Source: DATHBP01 sp035296085
GTDB taxonomy: Bacteria; Actinomycetota; Actinomycetes; Propionibacteriales; Nocardioidaceae
Direction of reading: 5' to 3'
DNA length: 25,908 bases
NCBI GenBank assembly: GCA_035296085.1
Contig: DATHBP010000044.1
Location: 1-25,908 of the forward strand
The stretch's first letter is position 1. Every line of letters starts with the position of its first letter. Below the pieces are notes generated by a model. That model was not told the DNA's origin and ran no database searches. It was given only the letters and a program-made list of their open reading frames with translations. Below are positions 8,184 to 15,727 of this stretch, one piece after another. The position numbers were made by a program, and so were the translations under genes.

Positions 8184-9152
8184 TCACGCAGCCCCTGGTG
8201 GGTTCCTGGCGTCCATCACGATGGTGGCCTTGACGAAACCGTCGGGCTTCTCGCGAGCCAGCCGAAAAGCGTCATCGATCTCAGCGAGCGGAAACCTGTG
8301 CGTGACGAGCGGCTCGAGGGAGAGGGCTCCCGAGGTCAGCAGCCGCATGCCGATCGTCATTCCGCGGAGAATGGTCGCCACCTCCCGGAAGTGCGCGTTG
8401 AGCAACGTGAAGGCCTTCCAGTTCCACAGGCCCAGCGGGATCTCACGCGGCGCTCCTTGGTGGTAGCCCACGAGAGCGATCTTTCCGCTCATCCGGGTGA
8501 CGTCCCCCACGGCGAGCAGTGGTGCTTGCGCACCCGTGCACTCGAAGGTGAGGTCGGCTCCTGATTCGGTGCGCTCTGCTACCACGTCGGCCAGCCGCTC
8601 GGTCCGAACGTCGACGACACGAGTCGCTCCTAGGGCTTTCGCCCTCTCCAGAGCGTCTGGACGTGTGTCGGCGACGATGACCTGGTGTGTCCCCCGCATG
8701 TCGACGAGCATCTGCACCAGGTTGCCCATGAACCCTGCGCCGATGATGACGACGTCGTCGCCGAGGCGGACGTCCGCGAGCTCGACCGCATTGACCGCGC
8801 AGGCGAGCGGCTCCCCCAGGGCCAAATCCAACGGAACCTGACCCGCTGCGCGGCAGTAGTCCGCGTGGACCGCGACGTAGTCGGCGAAGCCTTTCGTGGT
8901 CACCCAGGTCGCGACCGGATCACCGACGGAGAAGCCCGCCACCTGGTCGCCGACCTCTACGACGGTCCCGCTCACCTCGTGACCGGGAGAGACGGGGTAG
9001 GTGGCGTCTCCCGAACCGTCCCACATGTCCAGCTCGGACGTGCAAACGCCGCAGGCGGCCACTCTGACCAGCACCTGGTCGGGTTCGATCTCCGGTATCG
9101 GTGCCTCGTGGATCTCGAAGGTGTGGGCGCCGGCTAGTACGGCAAGCCGCAT
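8184..9152 (-). CDS. Zinc-binding MDR alcohol/polyol dehydrogenase
   Basis: A 322-residue medium-chain dehydrogenase with an N-terminal GroES-like domain. Catalytic zinc-site candidates are C34 in ACGVCTSELD and H58-E59 in SPGHEVSG. The NAD(P)-binding Rossmann domain carries VVIIGAGFMGNLV. The four-cysteine structural zinc lobe of classical alcohol dehydrogenases is absent, and the chain is correspondingly short. The likely reaction is NAD(P)-dependent oxidation of a secondary alcohol of a sugar or polyol to a ketone. The downstream NWKAFTLLNAH segment is seen in sugar-locus MDR enzymes. ATG 9152 is preceded by GAGAGGAG. It lies 37 bp after the glycosyl-hydrolase-like gene, in the same transcription direction. 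Confidence 0.88.
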   Translation of the reverse strand: MRLAVLAGAHTFEIHEAPIPEIEPDQVLVRVAACGVCTSELDMWDGSGDATYPVSPGHEVSGTVVEVGDQVAGFSVGDPVATWVTTKGFADYVAVHADYCRAAGQVPLDLALGEPLACAVNAVELADVRLGDDVVIIGAGFMGNLVQMLVDMRGTHQVIVADTRPDALERAKALGATRVVDVRTERLADVVAERTESGADLTFECTGAQAPLLAVGDVTRMSGKIALVGYHQGAPREIPLGLWNWKAFTLLNAHFREVATILRGMTIGMRLLTSGALSLEPLVTHRFPLAEIDDAFRLAREKPDGFVKATIVMDARNPPGAA

Positions 9153-9189
9153 GCCAGCTCCTCTCAGCGATGTGAGCATCTCGTGTCGT

Positions 9190-11277
9190 TCACGACCTGA
9201 AGACGACGATCGCGTAGACGCCCACCTGAGCTAAGACGACCCGTGCAATGCCGTCGGTGACGGCGACTTCGAGCTGTTCTTCCGGGCCATCCGGGGAGAC
9301 TAGCTTCGCCGCCGAAGGCTCGAACGGCAGCCGTACCGCCACGTCGACCGCTACCAACGGCCGGATGCCGTCCAGCTCGGCGTCGAAGTCGTAGTTGACC
9401 ATGTGCAAGGCGGCTGTTCCATCGTCCAGTCGTTGGACGTTGACGGCGACATCGCCCGACACCGCCACCTGTCGTCCCCGAGGCAGCAGGTCGGCAACGT
9501 TGGCCGCACTGGAGTGCTGTAAGCCGGAATGCCCGTGCAGGGCTTGCCGCTGCTGGTGCGGCAGGTTGTCGCCAAGGCTGCCGGTGACAACGACGCGACC
9601 GCCTGACTCGAGGTATTCCGTTACTGCGGCGGCTTGCCCCGCCGTGAGGAGGGAACAGTCGGGGAGGACGACTCCCGCGTATCCGCTGAGGTCGGCGGCG
9701 CGGACGGTGTCGGGCGCGGTAACGGCGTCTGGGAACAGTACGACGTCGAACGGAACCGCCGCGCTCGCGAGTGTCCTGGTCACCGTGCGGTATGGAACGT
9801 CCACGGACTCGTCCCGCGCGTTATGCACGTTGTCGCTTTGGTCTTGGCGGCTGATCGCTGCACGAGTGCTCTCGACGCTGAACACCACGGCGATCTCGTT
9901 GTAGGTCGCCCGGCTGAAGAGTCCGTCATGCTCGGCCAGAAAGATCTGGATCTCACGCGCCAGGTCATGTGGAGCGTAGAACGAGTCCTGGATCGTGCTG
10001 CCCATCCAGGCGCCGTACGGCACGCTGAGGTTGACCCCGGAGGCCGCCGCCTCGTAGAGCGACAGCCGGAACAAGTCAAAGCCGCGACCGACTCGCAGCT
10101 GCTCTACAAGCTCGGGTACGACACCCCCGTAAGGGTTCTCGACCACAACGACGTCCTTGGCGCCGGCGAAACCCGCGACGTAGCGGTACCACTCTGGTTG
10201 CCGATAGGTCGTGTTCCGCATCTCGGTGATGATCAGGTCGACGTCCGCTGCGAGCGCGAGGTACTGCGGGTCGAGGTTGAAGAAGTTGCCCGACACCTTC
10301 ACGACTCGGCCCTGCTGCCGCCCGTACTCGCGGGCGTAGTCGGCCAGCTCGGCGAAGTACCGTTTGATCGCGGCGCACTGGAAGCGGTAGTAGTCACCGA
10401 ACAGTGGCGTCGACGGCAGTTCCTTCTTGAAGTCGTAGCCCCGCTCGAGCAGCCACGAGCCGTAGTGGAAGGTCTCGAGATCGGCGCCGGCGAGATCGGG
10501 GCTGCGGCCCGCGGCGGGCTGGGTCTGCAGGTAGGCACGGAAGCCCTTCATGCAGTCCTTGCAAAAGCACGCGCCGTACTGGAAGGCGCCCATCGGCAGC
10601 TCGGCCTCGTCGAGCTGGATGCCGTCGACGCCGGCGTCGATCTGAAGGCGGATCACTGCTTTGAGGTACTCCCGCCAGACCGGGTTGTTGCGGTCCATGT
10701 AGAAGCACTGATGCTCCCGGTCGGGACACTCGACCCAGTGCGCGTGACAGGCCACCTGATAGATGTCCCGCGAGCAGCACTCCTCAATGAGATCGGTGAC
10801 CCGCTCCCCGTCACTGTTGTAGAGCCCCTCGGGGAAGTACTTCTCGACCGGTGGCCACAGCTCGGGGTAGCGGTTGGAGGAGAACTCGCGGAGGCCGATC
10901 CAGTCCCGGCGCCCCGCGCCGCGTAGCTCGTTCAGCGCCAGGATCGAGCTCTCGTCATCATCCAGCTCGACCGGGAACTCCCAGCCCTGCGCCTCGAAGA
11001 CGATGCCGAAGACCTCGATTCCGTGCTGGTGGCAGGCTTGGATGAACTCGCTGTCGTTGACGAAGCCGTAGAACCGCGACCGAGCATCAACGGCGCCGAA
11101 CGCTTCCTGCTCGAGGTACGGCAACGACAGGGAACCGCCGCCGAGCGCGGCCCACACCAACACCGTCGCGTGGTAGTCGACGAGGTCGTCCACCATGCGG
11201 AGCCGCCGGGGCGGGAGGCTCGGGTGGTAGCAGTGCTGGCGCGGAAACCACGCGTCGAAATAGACACCACGCTGCAC
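9190..11277 (-). CDS. Putative glycosyl hydrolase with beta-galactosidase-trimerisation-like domain
   Basis: A 695-residue protein with the layout of GH42-related and 'hypothetical glycosyl hydrolase' families. The N-terminal TIM-barrel-like region begins RGVYFDAWFPRQ; a barrel strand GVDGIQLDEAEL (about 217-228) carries acidic candidates D223/E224. A Cys cluster CFCKDC (237-242) follows, comparable to the zinc-binding CxCxxC of GH42 enzymes. The middle to C-terminal part (about 457-575) looks like a class-I-glutamine-amidotransferase-like trimerisation domain, with YAGVVLPDCSLLT and ESGGRVVVTGS. The last 100 residues are a beta domain. There is no signal peptide, so it is cytoplasmic and would act on imported glycosides. 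GTG 11277 is chosen over 11376 because AAAGGGA precedes it and the longer form would overlap the dioxygenase gene. The catalytic pair and substrate cannot be assigned. Confidence 0.75.
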   Translation of the reverse strand: MQRGVYFDAWFPRQHCYHPSLPPRRLRMVDDLVDYHATVLVWAALGGGSLSLPYLEQEAFGAVDARSRFYGFVNDSEFIQACHQHGIEVFGIVFEAQGWEFPVELDDDESSILALNELRGAGRRDWIGLREFSSNRYPELWPPVEKYFPEGLYNSDGERVTDLIEECCSRDIYQVACHAHWVECPDREHQCFYMDRNNPVWREYLKAVIRLQIDAGVDGIQLDEAELPMGAFQYGACFCKDCMKGFRAYLQTQPAAGRSPDLAGADLETFHYGSWLLERGYDFKKELPSTPLFGDYYRFQCAAIKRYFAELADYAREYGRQQGRVVKVSGNFFNLDPQYLALAADVDLIITEMRNTTYRQPEWYRYVAGFAGAKDVVVVENPYGGVVPELVEQLRVGRGFDLFRLSLYEAAASGVNLSVPYGAWMGSTIQDSFYAPHDLAREIQIFLAEHDGLFSRATYNEIAVVFSVESTRAAISRQDQSDNVHNARDESVDVPYRTVTRTLASAAVPFDVVLFPDAVTAPDTVRAADLSGYAGVVLPDCSLLTAGQAAAVTEYLESGGRVVVTGSLGDNLPHQQRQALHGHSGLQHSSAANVADLLPRGRQVAVSGDVAVNVQRLDDGTAALHMVNYDFDAELDGIRPLVAVDVAVRLPFEPSAAKLVSPDGPEEQLEVAVTDGIARVVLAQVGVYAIVVFRS

Positions 11278-11302
11278 AGACGTCCCTTTCGCTAGCCGCG
11301 GG

Positions 11303-12034
11303 TTACGACTCGTAGGTGTTGCCGGCAGTGTCCCTGCCCCGGGCCAGCCAAATCTTCCAGCCGGCGTTGTGTTCAACCGGCATCACCTTCACCGACGCCG
11401 GGAAATACCGCATGGTGTAGCCGGTGCGCCGATGCGGACTTGTGTTGGCCTTCGCGCCGTGGATGATGCGGCCGTCGTGCAGGGAGCACTGGCCGCGCTC
11501 GAGCTCGAAGTCGACGGCCTTGCTCTCGTCGACGTCGACGACCTCTGCGTGGAAGGTCTGCACTGTCGTGTCGACCGGCCGGTAGTCCGAGAACCCGCCG
11601 AGCTGGTGGCTGCCTGGGATCACGCGCATGCAGCCGTTCTCCCGGTTGCTCGGCCCGCCCAGCGCCATCCACACGGTGACGATGCGGTCGTACTCGCTGA
11701 GGCGGCCCTCCCAGTACGCAGAGTCCTCATGCCACGGAGTCGGTCGGCCGGTGTAGGGGTCCTTCGAGATGAAGTGGCTGGTCCAGAGCGCGATATCCGG
11801 TCCGACTAGCGGCTCCACCAGGTCGAGCACCTCGTCGGAGAGCAGGAAGTCGAGCAGCCGGCGGTCGCGGAAGTGTGGAGTATCCAGCTCGTCAGAGAGC
11901 TTGTCGCCCTTGTCGGCCAGGTGCTCGGCGAAGATCGCCTCGAGCTGGTCGAGCTTTTCCGGGGAGAACACCTGGTCGTGGTGGAGGAAGTACCCGTTCG
12001 CGCGGAAGAACTCCACGGCCTGCTGGTCCAGCAT
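11303..12034 (-). CDS. Phytanoyl-CoA dioxygenase (PhyH) family Fe(II)/2-oxoglutarate oxygenase
   Basis: A 243-residue single-domain oxygenase of the double-stranded beta-helix fold. The iron ligands are visible as H102 and D104 in TPWHEDSAYWEG, and H192 in DGRIIHGAKANTSPHRR. The downstream Arg pair (202-203) supplies the likely 2-oxoglutarate anchor. The N-terminal FFRANGYFLHHDQVFS is typical of the family. Bacterial PhyH enzymes hydroxylate or oxidatively cleave small molecules; the substrate here is unknown. ATG 12034 has an excellent GAGGAGGAGGAG site. The gene lies 25 bp upstream of the glycosyl-hydrolase-like gene, so its product may modify the same imported compound. Confidence 0.88.
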   Translation of the reverse strand: MLDQQAVEFFRANGYFLHHDQVFSPEKLDQLEAIFAEHLADKGDKLSDELDTPHFRDRRLLDFLLSDEVLDLVEPLVGPDIALWTSHFISKDPYTGRPTPWHEDSAYWEGRLSEYDRIVTVWMALGGPSNRENGCMRVIPGSHQLGGFSDYRPVDTTVQTFHAEVVDVDESKAVDFELERGQCSLHDGRIIHGAKANTSPHRRTGYTMRYFPASVKVMPVEHNAGWKIWLARGRDTAGNTYES

Positions 12035-12147
12035 CGACTCCTCCTCCTCGTCGGTTTGTGGGACACCCTATTGGCGGCAGATTGGACGAGTGCCGCGGCC
12101 ATGTGCTACAGGGTCGACCGTCGTACGGCAATGCCTAAACGCACGGC

Positions 12148-13251
12148 TCATGCGTTCTTGGCGAGAGCCCCGATGATCTCGGCGAACAGGTCGAGATCCT
12201 CGACGAAGTCCTCCGGGCCGGTCTTGGGCGCGCCCCCTTGAGTGACCACGCTGTGGAAGTCCTCGAGTTCACAGGTGTAGGGATCCTTCAGATGCGGCCG
12301 AGTCACTGTTCGGGTGTAGGAGTCGCCGCTGGTCTCCTCGCTGACTAAGACGGTCGGGAAGTGCCGGATGTAGGGAGTGTCGTACTGCACCCGGACCGTC
12401 GAGTGGTCGCCGTAGACCTCGATGTGCGCGTCGAAACGCAGCTGCTCGTCGACGCCCGTCTCGTAGGTGACGACGAAGTCGTCGTAGTCGAGGAAGGCAG
12501 TGATGAACAGCCCGCCCCGCCACATGCGCGCCGCGCTCACCTTGCGAGGTGGTCCGAACAGCTCCCGCATGGCGGACAAGTCGTGGCTTCCCAGGCCGCA
12601 CAGGAGCCGATAGGTGCCCGCCAGCTCATCGGTTACCGGACCGAGCGCCTCCTCGACCAGCCGGCGGCCGCGCGCCCAACGGTCTTCCATCAGGTGTTGC
12701 GGGATGTCGTTGGGACGGTCGACCGTCGCGATCTGGTCGATCATCAGCTGGTTGCGCCCGATGATGTCGTGCACTCGGACGTAGTTGATGCGGCCCATCG
12801 CCTCGATGCGCTCGCGCGCTTGCACGAACGCCGGCGCAAACCGACGCATGTAGCCGACCATGACGACCTTGTCGGCTGCGTCTCGCGCCTTGATGATGGC
12901 GGCGGCCTCCTTGGGACTGAGGCACATGGGCTTCTCGACCAGCACGTGCAGCCCACGCTCGAGGGCGGCAACCACGCACTCGGCGTGGTATTCGTCGCTG
13001 TTGAGCACGAAGACGCAGTCGAGATCCTCTGCCGCGACCAGATCCGAGGCGTCGGAGTATCGGTGCTCGACGGAGTAGCGGTCGCCCATCTTTTGGAGCA
13101 GGCGCGGCGAAATGTCGCAGACAGCGGTGACCTGATAGCGGTCGGCCAAGTTCTGCAGGACGGGCAGGTGGATGACCTGCGCCGCCTCGCCGAGGCCGAT
13201 GATCCCGACGCGTAGCGTGTCCAATGCCGTCCCCTTCTTTGCTTCGCTCAC
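12148..13251 (-). CDS. Gfo/Idh/MocA family oxidoreductase
   Basis: A 367-residue NAD(P)-dependent dehydrogenase. The Rossmann loop is GIIGLGEAAQVIH (16-28), and the family motif is EKP at 105-107 in VLVEKPMCLS, whose Lys is normally catalytic. A C-terminal alpha/beta domain follows, including the GLGSHDLSAMRELFG segment. Members oxidise or reduce hydroxyls of sugars, inositols and glycosides; some make 3-keto-sugars. GTG 13251 overlaps the nucleoside-hydrolase stop by 4 nt (GTGA), indicating coupled translation, and this start sits shortly before the Rossmann strand. A longer N-terminal reading to 13362 would overlap the upstream gene and looks unrelated to the family. Confidence 0.9.
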   Translation of the reverse strand: MSEAKKGTALDTLRVGIIGLGEAAQVIHLPVLQNLADRYQVTAVCDISPRLLQKMGDRYSVEHRYSDASDLVAAEDLDCVFVLNSDEYHAECVVAALERGLHVLVEKPMCLSPKEAAAIIKARDAADKVVMVGYMRRFAPAFVQARERIEAMGRINYVRVHDIIGRNQLMIDQIATVDRPNDIPQHLMEDRWARGRRLVEEALGPVTDELAGTYRLLCGLGSHDLSAMRELFGPPRKVSAARMWRGGLFITAFLDYDDFVVTYETGVDEQLRFDAHIEVYGDHSTVRVQYDTPYIRHFPTVLVSEETSGDSYTRTVTRPHLKDPYTCELEDFHSVVTQGGAPKTGPEDFVEDLDLFAEIIGALAKNA

Positions 13252-14231
13252 CGAACCAGCTCCGACAGGTTCGCCATTCGGTCGAGGAAGTGCTGGATGA
13301 AACCGTCGACGTCGACGGCAGTGGCGATCTCGCAGTTCTGCTCTGGCGGGTCGTCCGACCACAGCAGGTCGGCGATCGTGACGCCGCGCGTCACCTCACT
13401 GCCCGTCTCGACCCTGACGTGAGCCGCTGACCAGGTAATCAGCTCCGGGCGGGACACGGCCGCGACGGCCAGCGGGTCGTGCAGAGCGCAGCTCCCCTGC
13501 TCGAGCGGGTCACCTGGCCGAGTGCGCTCGAGGTGAGCGATCCAGCCGCGCGCACAGGCTGCGGCGAACGGACCGAAGTCGCCTCCCGCGCTCTCGAGGG
13601 TCGCCGAATGCTCGCGGGTGAAGCGGACCCGACGCGTGACGTCGAGACCGACGAAGCGAAGCGGGGCTCCGCTGGTAAGCACGAGAGCGGCCGCCACCGG
13701 ATCGCACCAGATGTTGAACTCCCCCGGCATCGCGGCGACATTGGTCTGTTCGAGGAAGACACCACCCATGACCATGATCGACTGAACCTGATCCGCAATT
13801 GCCGGCTCGAGGGCGAGCGCGCTGGCCACGTTCGTCAGCGGACCGATCGCGACGATCGTCAGCTCGCCCGGCTCGGCGAGCACGCGTCGTACGAGCGCAG
13901 CTGCGGCCACCTCGTCGGGTCGGGCAGCGCCGCCCGAGTGAGGGCGCCGCAGCGATGCGCCGGCGCTCGGCCGAGTCGACTCTCCAGTGACCCCCGGAGT
14001 CAGCGATGAGCCGGCACCCTGCACGACTGGAATGTCCGCGCGGCCCAGCCGATCGAGGAGCTCCCTCGACAGCCTGGTCGCGGTGTCGACATCGGTGTTT
14101 CCGCCCACCGTCGTCACCATCTCGACGCTGATCTCCGGGTCAGCCACTGCTAGGGCGAGGGCGAACCCGTCGTCGATGTCCGACCCCGGTGCGCCCATAG
14201 CGAGGTCGGTGTCGAGGAGGACCCGTCTCAC
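13248..14231 (-). CDS. Nucleoside hydrolase (inosine/uridine-preferring family)
   Basis: A 327-residue N-ribohydrolase-like protein. The calcium-binding N-terminal motif is DTDLAMGAPGSDIDD (7-21), an expanded version of the usual DTDPGxDD. It is followed by GPLTN (130-134), MGGVF (155-159), FNIWCDP (172-178) and a late HDPLA (251-255) whose Asp is the further calcium ligand. Family members cleave the N-glycosidic bond of nucleosides to base and pentose. In this setting, between ThuA-like and Gfo/Idh/MocA genes, the substrate could be an unusual nucleoside-like glycoside. GTG 14231 is the only start after an in-frame stop and gives MRRVLLDTD at once. It is coupled by overlap to the downstream dehydrogenase. 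Confidence 0.9.
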   Translation of the reverse strand: MRRVLLDTDLAMGAPGSDIDDGFALALAVADPEISVEMVTTVGGNTDVDTATRLSRELLDRLGRADIPVVQGAGSSLTPGVTGESTRPSAGASLRRPHSGGAARPDEVAAAALVRRVLAEPGELTIVAIGPLTNVASALALEPAIADQVQSIMVMGGVFLEQTNVAAMPGEFNIWCDPVAAALVLTSGAPLRFVGLDVTRRVRFTREHSATLESAGGDFGPFAAACARGWIAHLERTRPGDPLEQGSCALHDPLAVAAVSRPELITWSAAHVRVETGSEVTRGVTIADLLWSDDPPEQNCEIATAVDVDGFIQHFLDRMANLSELVR

Positions 14232-14278
14232 TCCGAGACCGCCGCCACGTCGGCGTCACGCCCTCGGTGGCGGCTCAT
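14228..14278 (-). CDS. Possible 16-codon coupling ORF between the ThuA-like and nucleoside hydrolase genes
   Basis: On the minus strand an ATG at 14278 overlaps the ThuA-gene stop as ATGA. The 16-codon frame then ends in TGA, overlapping the nucleoside-hydrolase GTG start as GTGA (14231-14228). Each junction is a 4-nt overlap of the kind used for translational coupling, and the three genes fall in three different frames. The peptide is Arg/Asp/Ala-rich with no known family. It may only pass ribosomes across the 43-bp gap, or be chance. Confidence 0.25.
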   Translation of the reverse strand: MSRHRGRDADVAAVSE

Positions 14279-14955
14279 CGGCTCGCCCACAGCAGGCCCC
14301 GCTCGGTCAGCTGCCGAACCTGTGGGACGTCCAGGTCCTCCAGCTTGTGCCCGATCGTCGAGACGAAGACTCGGCCTGCCCCCCACTGCCGGGTCCACAC
14401 AGCGGGCGCCACCATGTCCGCTCGCCAGGGCGTCGCTGGACCGGACGAGAAGTACGTCGTCGCCAGGACGTCGTTGAGCGCGTCGGTGAGCGTCCAGTAC
14501 TGCTCGGTGTTCAGGTTCCAGCGGTCGAGGCCCGCGACAATTGGGTGATCGGCCCGATTGGGAACGACCACGACCTCATGGTCGACGAAGTCGCCGGGGT
14601 GGGCCGCCCATTGTCCACCGGTGAGGTGCAGGTAGGCAGGCGAGGCGCGGAAGGAGTCCACGATGCCGCCGTGCCATCCCGCCAAGCCGGTGCCAGCGAG
14701 CACAGCCTCGGAGAGGCCGCTGACCTGCTCGTCCGTCGCAGTCCCCTGCGTCCAGCACTGCACGACCAGGTCGGTGCGCGCGAGCTCGTCGGAGTCGGAG
14801 TACACCTCGAGGGTGTCGTGGACCGAGACGCTGAAACCTTCCTGCACCAGGAACGGGATGAACCTTTCGGTGGCCTCGACGGGGACGTGACCCTCCCATC
14901 CACCGCGAACGACCACAGCACGTCTGGGTGCGGCCTCACGCGGTCGGTGCTGCAT
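14275..14955 (-). CDS. ThuA-like domain protein
   Basis: A 226-residue protein of the ThuA family (class-I-glutamine-amidotransferase-like fold). It opens with RRAVVVRGGWEGHVPVEAT and carries the conserved LAGWHGG (91-97), FVDHEVVVV, and a C-terminal WGAGRVFVSTIGHKLEDLD. ThuA works with Gfo/Idh/MocA enzymes in trehalose and other disaccharide use through 3-keto intermediates. This copy shares an operon with such a dehydrogenase, which supports a role on an oxidised glycoside. It lacks the Cys nucleophile that would suggest amidotransferase activity. ATG 14955 has GGAAGG about 9 nt upstream. It is the first gene of the leftward series, 50 bp from the divergent HAD gene. Confidence 0.85.
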   Translation of the reverse strand: MQHRPREAAPRRAVVVRGGWEGHVPVEATERFIPFLVQEGFSVSVHDTLEVYSDSDELARTDLVVQCWTQGTATDEQVSGLSEAVLAGTGLAGWHGGIVDSFRASPAYLHLTGGQWAAHPGDFVDHEVVVVPNRADHPIVAGLDRWNLNTEQYWTLTDALNDVLATTYFSSGPATPWRADMVAPAVWTRQWGAGRVFVSTIGHKLEDLDVPQVRQLTERGLLWASR

Positions 14956-15005
14956 TGTGGCAAGCCTTCCGATGCGTAGCCGACTGAGGTGGGAACACTA
15001 TCGTT
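14956..15005. promoter_or_regulatory. Divergent promoter region between the ThuA-like and HAD genes
   Basis: This 50-bp gap must hold or abut the promoters of both the leftward catabolic series and the rightward phosphatase. A minus-strand -10-like TAGTGT lies at 15000-14995; no convincing -35 is seen 17-18 nt upstream. No clear repressor palindrome is visible. Confidence 0.3.
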
Positions 15006-15686
15006 ATGGATCCTCTCGTCGTGCTCCCGTGCCAAGCGCTGCTGTTCGACTGTGACGGGGTGCTGGTCGACTCTCACGGCACGGTCATCCGGTCCTGGAC
15101 ACGCTGGGCTCTGCGCTTTGGGCTCGACCCAGCGGAGGTGACCCCGATGGTGCACGGACGCCGCTCGATCGACACGGTCGCCCTGCTCATTGCGCCCGAA
15201 CATCGAGCCGAGGCGGTTCGGGTGATCGACGCCTACGAGCTCGAAGACGCCGCAGCTGTCCGTAGCGTCGCTGGAGCCGCAGCTCTCGTGTCGTCAGTGC
15301 CAGAGGAGAACTGGGCCGTCGTGACGTCGGGGACCTCGGCCCTGGCACGCGCCCGGCTCGGGGCCGCCGGCATACCGCTTCCCCGAGTTCTGGTCACGGC
15401 CGATGGCGTGACGCGCGGCAAACCCGATCCCGAGGGTTATCTTGCCGCGGCACACGAGCTTGGGGTGTCGCCCGGCGACACCCTGGTCCTGGAGGACAGC
15501 GTCAGTGGCATCGAGGCCGGGCGACGCGCCGGCGCGGCAGGAGTTGTCGGGGTGGGAGACATGGCGGCAACCGCCGCTGACGTCGTCGTCACCGATCTGC
15601 GTTCGCTCGAGTGGTCCGGATCAGGTCTGGCCGTGTTCGGCTCTGGCGAACACAGGTCGGCTACTGAACGAACCAGCGCGCAGTGA
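15006..15686 (+). CDS. HAD-superfamily (IA) sugar phosphatase-like hydrolase
   Basis: A 226-residue HAD phosphatase. Motif I is LFDCDGVLVDS, with nucleophile Asp15 and acid/base Asp17. Motif II is the Thr/Ser in VVTSGTS (105-111). Motif III is Lys139 in TRGKPDPEGYL, and motif IV is the acidic LEDSVSG (162-168). A helical cap lies between motifs I and II, placing it in subclass IA with beta-phosphoglucomutase-like and 2-deoxyglucose-6-phosphatase-like enzymes. The likely reaction is dephosphorylation of a small sugar phosphate. It is divergent from the catabolic series and may share its control. ATG 15006 is preceded by GAGGTGGGA. Mutase activity is possible but the phosphatase call is more likely. 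Confidence 0.88.
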   Translation: MDPLVVLPCQALLFDCDGVLVDSHGTVIRSWTRWALRFGLDPAEVTPMVHGRRSIDTVALLIAPEHRAEAVRVIDAYELEDAAAVRSVAGAAALVSSVPEENWAVVTSGTSALARARLGAAGIPLPRVLVTADGVTRGKPDPEGYLAAAHELGVSPGDTLVLEDSVSGIEAGRRAGAAGVVGVGDMAATAADVVVTDLRSLEWSGSGLAVFGSGEHRSATERTSAQ

Positions 15687-15692
15687 GGCTTT

Positions 15693-15711
15693 CCGCTCGT
15701 TGGACGAGCGG
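15693..15711. terminator. Hairpin terminator between convergent HAD and aldo/keto reductase genes
   Basis: A perfect 7-bp stem, CCGCTCG/CGAGCGG, with a 5-nt loop TTGGA lies in the 41-bp gap between the two convergent stop codons. No U-run follows on either strand, as is common for high-GC actinobacterial hairpins. It is likely to act in both directions. Confidence 0.65.
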
Positions 15712-15727
15712 CCCACCCTTCGGCGGC

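Noticed and set aside
9634..10926. Plus-strand open frame of 430 codons
   Set aside because: It is antisense to the glycosyl-hydrolase-like gene and shows no domain or ribosome site.
12035..12147. Internal promoter between the Gfo/Idh/MocA and PhyH genes
   Set aside because: A TTGCCG and TAGCAC pair with 17-nt spacing exists on the minus strand, but both hexamers are poor and nothing else supports a start here.
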